NCBI GenBank assembly: GCA_927910885.1
Contig: CAKMOD010000130.1
Location: forward strand, 1-11,225
Direction: 5' to 3'
DNA length: 11,225 nucleotides
From: an uncultured Prevotella sp.
Lineage (GTDB): Bacteria; Bacteroidota; Bacteroidia; Bacteroidales; Bacteroidaceae
Shown here in pieces: positions 8,176-11,225 of the stretch. The translations under genes were made by a program, and so were the position numbers. The first letter of the stretch is position 1, and the number at the start of each line of letters is the position of its first letter. The notes beneath the pieces were generated by a model, which did not search any database, was not told the DNA's origin, and was given only the letters and a program-made list of their open reading frames with translations.

Positions 8176-8276
8176 TCTTCTAATACCATGTATAGACTAT
8201 GACAAAAATAGATAAAAAAAGCCAAATAGCCGTCTTATCATCGTGTTTTTATACTTTATATCGGTCTTTTTCATCT

Positions 8277-8312
8277 TTTATAGTGAGTGCATACACGCCC
8301 AATCACTATAAA
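8277..8312. repeat. 10-bp perfect inverted repeat upstream of oxyR
   Basis: TTTATAGTGA (8277-8286) and TCACTATAAA (8303-8312) are exact reverse complements separated by 16 bp. The arms contain ATAG and CTAT, the OxyR half-site letters, but the spacing is not that of an OxyR site. It lies about 100 bp upstream of the oxyR start. It could be an operator or an RNA hairpin. No T-tract follows on the + strand and only a mixed T-rich stretch follows on the - strand, so it does not look like a strong terminator. Confidence 0.5.
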
Positions 8313-8418
8313 TAAGTATTAATCTTCACCATCCTATAAGTTTCACATCAGTATTCCTCACCACCTAACAACCATCACCCAACAATCAACAAGCCACCAC
8401 ACACTAAGTGTGCTAACG

Positions 8419-8475
8419 CTCCGCACATGTGGTGCGGAGGCTGAACACAAAGCGTGCGGAGGCTGAGCACAAAGC
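8419..8475. repeat. 22-bp tandem repeat with an inverted partial copy
   Basis: A 22-bp unit beginning GTGCGGAGGCTGA and ending CACAAAGC occurs at 8432-8453 and immediately again at 8454-8475, with one difference (A8445 versus G8467). Just before it, CTCCGCAC (8419-8426) is the reverse complement of the start of the unit (GTGCGGAG, 8432-8439), with a 5-nt loop, so RNA or single-stranded DNA here can fold into a GC-rich hairpin. The sequence to the left (about 8405-8418) also loosely resembles an inverted copy. The element is clearly richer in G+C than the surrounding AT-rich spacer, which suggests an inserted dispersed intergenic repeat rather than part of the ahpC control region. Confidence 0.7.
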
Positions 8476-8708
8476 ATATTAAAGGTTGACAACCTTATTA
8501 TATATGATTCTATTGACTACAACTTGTTATGAAGTAAGAGTTGTTCTTAGCTTATTCAGCTTGCTTTTCAAAGACAACACGAGCGTTTCCGATTCTGCAT
8601 TGGAGTGCATAAGTACTTGTTTGATATATTTTTTATCTGAAGGTAATCTTTTAATTTAGTAAATAAACAAATATAACTTACTGATAATCAACACTGCTAA
8701 TAAGTCTG

Positions 8709-8744
8709 ATAGATTTTATTAATCAGCACATAGATTTTTTCTAT
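8709..8744 (+). promoter_or_regulatory. Probable OxyR binding site for ahpC
   Basis: ATAG (8730-8733), seven bases, then CTAT (8741-8744) matches one half of the E. coli OxyR consensus ATAG-N7-CTAT. Twenty-one bp upstream a second half begins with ATAG at 8709-8712 but ends TAAT (8720-8723) instead of CTAT. The 9-mer ATAGATTTT is repeated exactly at 8709-8717 and 8730-8738. The consensus repeats its half-sites every 22 bp, so this spacing is one short. The right end touches the -33 element of the ahpC promoter, the position expected for an activator that contacts RNA polymerase. The regulator gene itself is next door. Confidence 0.65.
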
Positions 8745-8774
8745 TGGCTGTAATGATTACAAATACTATCTTTG
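8743..8774 (+). promoter_or_regulatory. Bacteroidota-type promoter of ahpC
   Basis: ATTG at 8743-8746 (TTG core) is followed after exactly 20 bp by TATCTTTG at 8767-8774, a full match to the TAnnTTTG -7 element. Transcription should start near 8780, leaving a leader of about 40 nt, rich in A, before the ATG at 8823. The -33 element is imperfect (ATTG rather than TTTG), as expected for a promoter that depends on an activator. Confidence 0.78.
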
Positions 8775-8822
8775 CATTGCAAAACAAAAAGATTTAATCA
8801 CATAAATAGTTTTAAGTAAGAT

Positions 8823-9389
8823 ATGGAACCAATTATTAATGCACACGCACCAGAGTTTACCGTTCAGGCTTTCCAGGACGGACAGTTTAAGACCGTTTCA
8901 AGCAAGGATATCGAGGGCAAATGGGCACTCTTCTTCTTCTATCCAGCTGACTTCACTTTCGTATGTCCTACAGAGTTGGAGGATTTGGCTGACAAGTACG
9001 AGCAGCTCAAGGGTCTTGGTGTAGAGGTATTCTCAGTAAGTACTGATACTCACTTCGTACACAAGGCATGGCACGATGCTTCAGATACAATCAAGAAGAT
9101 TAAGTACACTATGCTTGCTGACCCAACTGGCGTATTGAGCCGTGGCTTCGGTGTTTACAAAGAGGACGAGGGTCTGGCTTACCGTGGTACATTCCTCGTA
9201 AACCCAGAGGGTCTCGTTAAGATTGCTGAAATCCAGGATAACAGCATCGGTCGTAACGCTGATGAGTTGGTACGTAAGGTTGAGGCTGCGTTGTTCGTTG
9301 CTTCTCACGAGGGCGAGGTTTGCCCAGCTAAGTGGAAGCAAGGCGGCGAAACATTGAAGCCAAGCATCGACCTCGTAGGTAAGCTCTAA
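8823..9389 (+). CDS. ahpC: Alkyl hydroperoxide reductase, peroxiredoxin subunit
   Basis: AhpC (188 aa, usual about 187) is a typical 2-Cys peroxiredoxin that reduces hydrogen peroxide and organic peroxides in the cytoplasm. The peroxidatic cysteine is C48 in FTFVCPTE, with P41 and T45 completing the active-site pattern and R121 in YRGTF as the conserved arginine. The resolving cysteine is C167 in GEVCPAKW. The C-terminus KPSIDLVGKL matches the AhpF-dependent AhpC group, which fits the downstream ahpF. By hand count 14 of 16 lysine codons are AAG, a sign of codon selection for high expression. It has its own promoter with a likely OxyR site and is followed by a terminator-like hairpin, so it can be made as a short, abundant message. 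Confidence 0.97.
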   Translation: MEPIINAHAPEFTVQAFQDGQFKTVSSKDIEGKWALFFFYPADFTFVCPTELEDLADKYEQLKGLGVEVFSVSTDTHFVHKAWHDASDTIKKIKYTMLADPTGVLSRGFGVYKEDEGLAYRGTFLVNPEGLVKIAEIQDNSIGRNADELVRKVEAALFVASHEGEVCPAKWKQGGETLKPSIDLVGKL

Positions 9390-9436
9390 GACTTAGTTTC
9401 TGTAATAACAGACATAAAAGTGTCATAGAAGTTATG

Positions 9437-9480
9437 GTGGAGAGATAAGTCTCAGGACTTCATCTCTCCACTTTTTTATT
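9437..9480 (+). terminator. Terminator or attenuator between ahpC and ahpF
   Basis: GTGGAGAGAT (9437-9446) pairs perfectly with ATCTCTCCAC (9462-9471), and AAGTC (9447-9451) pairs with GACTT (9456-9460) around a TCAG loop. Only C9461 is bulged, giving a 15-bp stem. TTTTTTATT follows at 9472-9480. This is a complete rho-independent terminator form 26 nt before the ahpF start. Since I see no TAnnTTTG promoter between it and ahpF, partial read-through is the likely way ahpF is expressed, giving more AhpC than AhpF. Confidence 0.85.
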
Positions 9481-9483
9481 AAT

Positions 9484-9491
9484 AAGGAGAG
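9484..9491 (+). promoter_or_regulatory. Purine-rich possible ribosome binding site for ahpF
   Basis: AAGGAGAG is a strong Shine-Dalgarno-like sequence but ends 14 nt before the ATG at 9506, longer than usual. GGAGAGA here (9486-9492) is also complementary to TCTCTCC (9463-9469) in the 3' arm of the upstream hairpin. No closer ATG is in frame with ahpF, and the protein start aligns with the family, so the ATG at 9506 is kept. Confidence 0.4.
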
Positions 9492-9505
9492 AAATATACA
9501 AACCC

Positions 9506-11059
9506 ATGTTAGATTCAAACATACTCGAACAGGTGAAAGGCGTCTTTGCTTCGCTCTCATCTGATATAACACTTAGCGTTACTCGCAACAGTAATGACGA
9601 AAACTCAGCAGAGTTCTCTTCCTTCGTAGAGGATATTGCCTCTACTTCTGACAAGATTAAGACGGTTTATCAGGAAGGAGAACAGTTCTCATTTAGTATC
9701 CTTCGCAATGGTGAAGAAACTGGTATCAGCTTCCGTGGTATACCAAACGGACACGAGTTTACCTCGTTGCTCCTTGCTGTCCTCAATACTGACGGACAGG
9801 GTAAGAACCTTCCTGACGAGGCGATTGCAGCACGTATCAAGTCATTAAAGGGTGAAATACGCCTTCAGACTTACGTATCTCTCACCTGTACAAACTGTCC
9901 TGACGTTGTTCAGGCACTCAACGTAATGGCGCTTATCAATCCAAATATCAGCAATGAGATGGTTGATGGTGGTCTTTGTCAGGATGAAATACAACGTTTG
10001 AACATACAAGGCGTACCTTCTGTGTACGTTAATGGGGAACCATTGCACACTGGTCGTGGTGATCTTGGAATCCTTCTGCAGGAGTTGGAGGACAAAGTTG
10101 GTACCGATCATGATGAGAATGCTGTGCAAACAGTACGCGAATATGATGTTATCGTACTCGGTGGTGGTCCTGCTGGAGCATCTTCTGCTATCTATTCTGC
10201 CCGCAAAGGCTTGCGTGTAGCTATCGTTGCGGAGCGCATTGGAGGACAGGTAAACGACACAACAGGCATCGAGAATCTTATCTCTGTCACAAAGACAACT
10301 GGTACACAGCTTGCTGCTGACCTCCGTACCCATATCAATGACTATTCTATCGACGTATTCGACAACCGCAAAGTGGTATCAACCAACCTGAAAGAGGCTG
10401 TGAAGACTGTTTCTGTTCGTGGTGGTGAAACCTTCACCGCACCTGCTGTCGTGATTGCAACAGGTGCAAGCTGGCGCCGTCTTGGTCTGCCAGATGAGGA
10501 GAAATACATCGGTCATGGTGAGCATTTCTGCCCTCATTGCGATGGTCCTTTCTACAAAGGTAAGGACGTAGCAGTCATCGGTGGTGGTAACTCTGGTATC
10601 GAAGCAGCTATTGACTTGGCTGGTATCTGCCGCCACGTGACCGTACTTGAGTTCGCTGATGCTATGCGTGCTGATGAGGTTTTACAGCAGAAAGTAGCCA
10701 GTCTGCCTAATGTTGAGGTCTTCCTTTCTACCCAGACAACAGCTCTCTTGGGTGATGGTCAGAAGCTATCGGGTATCAGAGTGAAGGATCGCACCAATGA
10801 TGAGGAGCGCGATATAGCCTTAGATGGTGTCTTTGTTCAGATTGGCTTGTCGCCAAACAGCGATGCTTTCAAGGATCAAGTAGAGGTTACTCCTCGCAAT
10901 GAGATAGTCGTTGACGCAACCAACCGCACCAGTCTGAGTGGCGTATATGCTGCCGGTGACGTTACAACGGTACCTTACAAACAGATTACAATCGCTATGG
11001 GAGAAGGTGCTAAGGCTGCCCTTTCAGCCTTTGACGACCGTATCCGTGGCGTGATTTAA
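9506..11059 (+). CDS. ahpF: Alkyl hydroperoxide reductase, flavoprotein subunit (NADH:peroxiredoxin reductase)
   Basis: AhpF (517 aa, usual about 521) transfers electrons from NADH through FAD and two disulfides to AhpC. The N-terminal domain of two thioredoxin folds (about 1-200) carries the disulfide C128-TN-C131 (SLTCTNCPDV) that reduces AhpC. The rest is thioredoxin-reductase-like: FAD fold VIVLGGGPAGASSA (215-228), redox pair C342-PH-C345 in EHFCPHCDGPF, NADH fold VAVIGGGNSGIEAA (355-368), and the second FAD motif GVYAAGDVTTVPYKQ near the C-terminus. The extra N-terminal domain separates it from plain TrxB. The start MLDSNILEQVK resembles known AhpF starts (MLDTN). It is 116 bp after ahpC, beyond an internal hairpin, and is followed by its own terminator. 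Confidence 0.97.
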   Translation: MLDSNILEQVKGVFASLSSDITLSVTRNSNDENSAEFSSFVEDIASTSDKIKTVYQEGEQFSFSILRNGEETGISFRGIPNGHEFTSLLLAVLNTDGQGKNLPDEAIAARIKSLKGEIRLQTYVSLTCTNCPDVVQALNVMALINPNISNEMVDGGLCQDEIQRLNIQGVPSVYVNGEPLHTGRGDLGILLQELEDKVGTDHDENAVQTVREYDVIVLGGGPAGASSAIYSARKGLRVAIVAERIGGQVNDTTGIENLISVTKTTGTQLAADLRTHINDYSIDVFDNRKVVSTNLKEAVKTVSVRGGETFTAPAVVIATGASWRRLGLPDEEKYIGHGEHFCPHCDGPFYKGKDVAVIGGGNSGIEAAIDLAGICRHVTVLEFADAMRADEVLQQKVASLPNVEVFLSTQTTALLGDGQKLSGIRVKDRTNDEERDIALDGVFVQIGLSPNSDAFKDQVEVTPRNEIVVDATNRTSLSGVYAAGDVTTVPYKQITIAMGEGAKAALSAFDDRIRGVI

Positions 11060-11093
11060 GAATAATATCTTCTCTGACTTGAGTATATGTTGA

Positions 11094-11145
11094 GCCCGAT
11101 GAGGCAAGTGTGATATTTCTTCACCTTGTCCATCGGGCCTTTTTC
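11094..11145 (+). terminator. Rho-independent terminator of ahpCF
   Basis: GCCCGAT (11094-11100) pairs with ATCGGGC (11132-11138). The stem extends inward through G, GGCAAG with CTTGTC, and GTGA (11110-11113) with TCAC (11121-11124), with a bulged A11102 and T11109. A CTTTTT tail at 11139-11144 follows. It lies 35 bp after the ahpF stop and closes the operon. Confidence 0.85.
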
Positions 11146-11149
11146 GGTT

Positions 11150-11225
11150 AATTCTAAATTCACAATTCAGTATTCATAATTATGATTACTTGGTAATTCA
11201 TAATGCATAATTCAAAATTCATAAT
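11150..11225. repeat. AT-rich tract with repeated AATTCATAAT-like units
   Basis: From just after the terminator to the window edge the sequence is built of short variants of ATTCAnAATT and AATTCATAAT, for example at 11194-11203 and 11216-11225, with a 12-bp palindrome TCATAATTATGA at 11174-11185. The tract appears to continue past the window. No coding potential is visible. It resembles low-complexity intergenic filler seen in Bacteroidota genomes; this comparison is from memory and was not searched. Confidence 0.6.

Larger units (their letters stand above)
8176..8822. other. Long oxyR-ahpC intergenic region (647 bp)
   Basis: No credible gene was found on either strand. The stretch holds, left to right, an ATAG-rich segment just before oxyR (ATAG at 8192, 8208 and 8226), a 10-bp inverted repeat (8277-8312), a C/A-rich segment (about 8340-8400), a GC-richer repeat element (8419-8475), an AT-rich stretch with no clear signals (about 8480-8700), and the ahpC operator and promoter (8709-8774). 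Confidence 0.6.

Noticed and set aside
8203..8210. CAAAAATA, a - strand TAnnTTTG match that could be the oxyR -7 element
   Set aside because: No TTTG or TTG lies 19-21 bp upstream on the - strand, so the promoter is not supported, although its distance to oxyR would be plausible.
9845..10333. 162-residue open frame on the - strand opposite ahpF
   Set aside because: Antisense to intact AhpF catalytic motifs, with no signal or family features.
1..11225. CRISPR array, tRNA, rRNA, IS element or toxin-antitoxin pair
   Set aside because: No regularly spaced repeats, RNA gene signatures, transposase frames or small paired genes were seen on either strand.

Overview
The window looks like a chromosomal segment from an anaerobic member of the Bacteroidota, most likely Prevotella or a close relative. 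The evidence is indirect. Two promoters match the Bacteroidota type (TTTG or TTG, about 20 bp, then TAnnTTTG). Gene leaders are A-rich with few Shine-Dalgarno sequences. The proteins read as the Bacteroidota versions of their families. No phage, transposase, CRISPR, rRNA or tRNA gene was seen.

Left block (about 1-7240, + strand) is a glycerol utilisation operon in the order glpA-glpB-glpC-glpK-glpF, followed by a short broken reading frame for a secreted protein and a strong terminator. GlpF admits glycerol, GlpK phosphorylates it, and the GlpABC complex oxidises glycerol 3-phosphate to dihydroxyacetone phosphate at the membrane and passes electrons to the quinone pool, presumably menaquinone. 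A good promoter lies about 100 bp before glpA, with a 6-bp-arm palindrome over its -7 element and three copies of AAACGAAAG around it. No glp regulator gene is in the window.

Right block (about 7273-11145) is a peroxide defence locus. oxyR is on the - strand and converges on the end of the glp operon. It is divergent from ahpC-ahpF across a 647-bp gap. OxyR keeps both redox cysteines at positions 199 and 208. The gap holds a short tandem/inverted repeat, a long inverted repeat, and just before ahpC an ATAG-N7-CTAT site that touches the -33 element of the ahpC promoter, as expected for OxyR activation. AhpC reduces peroxides and AhpF recycles it with NADH. A terminator-type hairpin between ahpC and ahpF probably sets an excess of AhpC over AhpF. 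Another terminator closes ahpF, and the window ends in an AT-rich repeat tract.

The genes are ordinary. The points worth following are regulatory: the OxyR operator, the ahpC/ahpF attenuator-like hairpin and its alternative pairing, the glpA operator candidates, and the broken secreted gene at the end of the glp operon. I did not find convincing evidence of a new multi-gene system.
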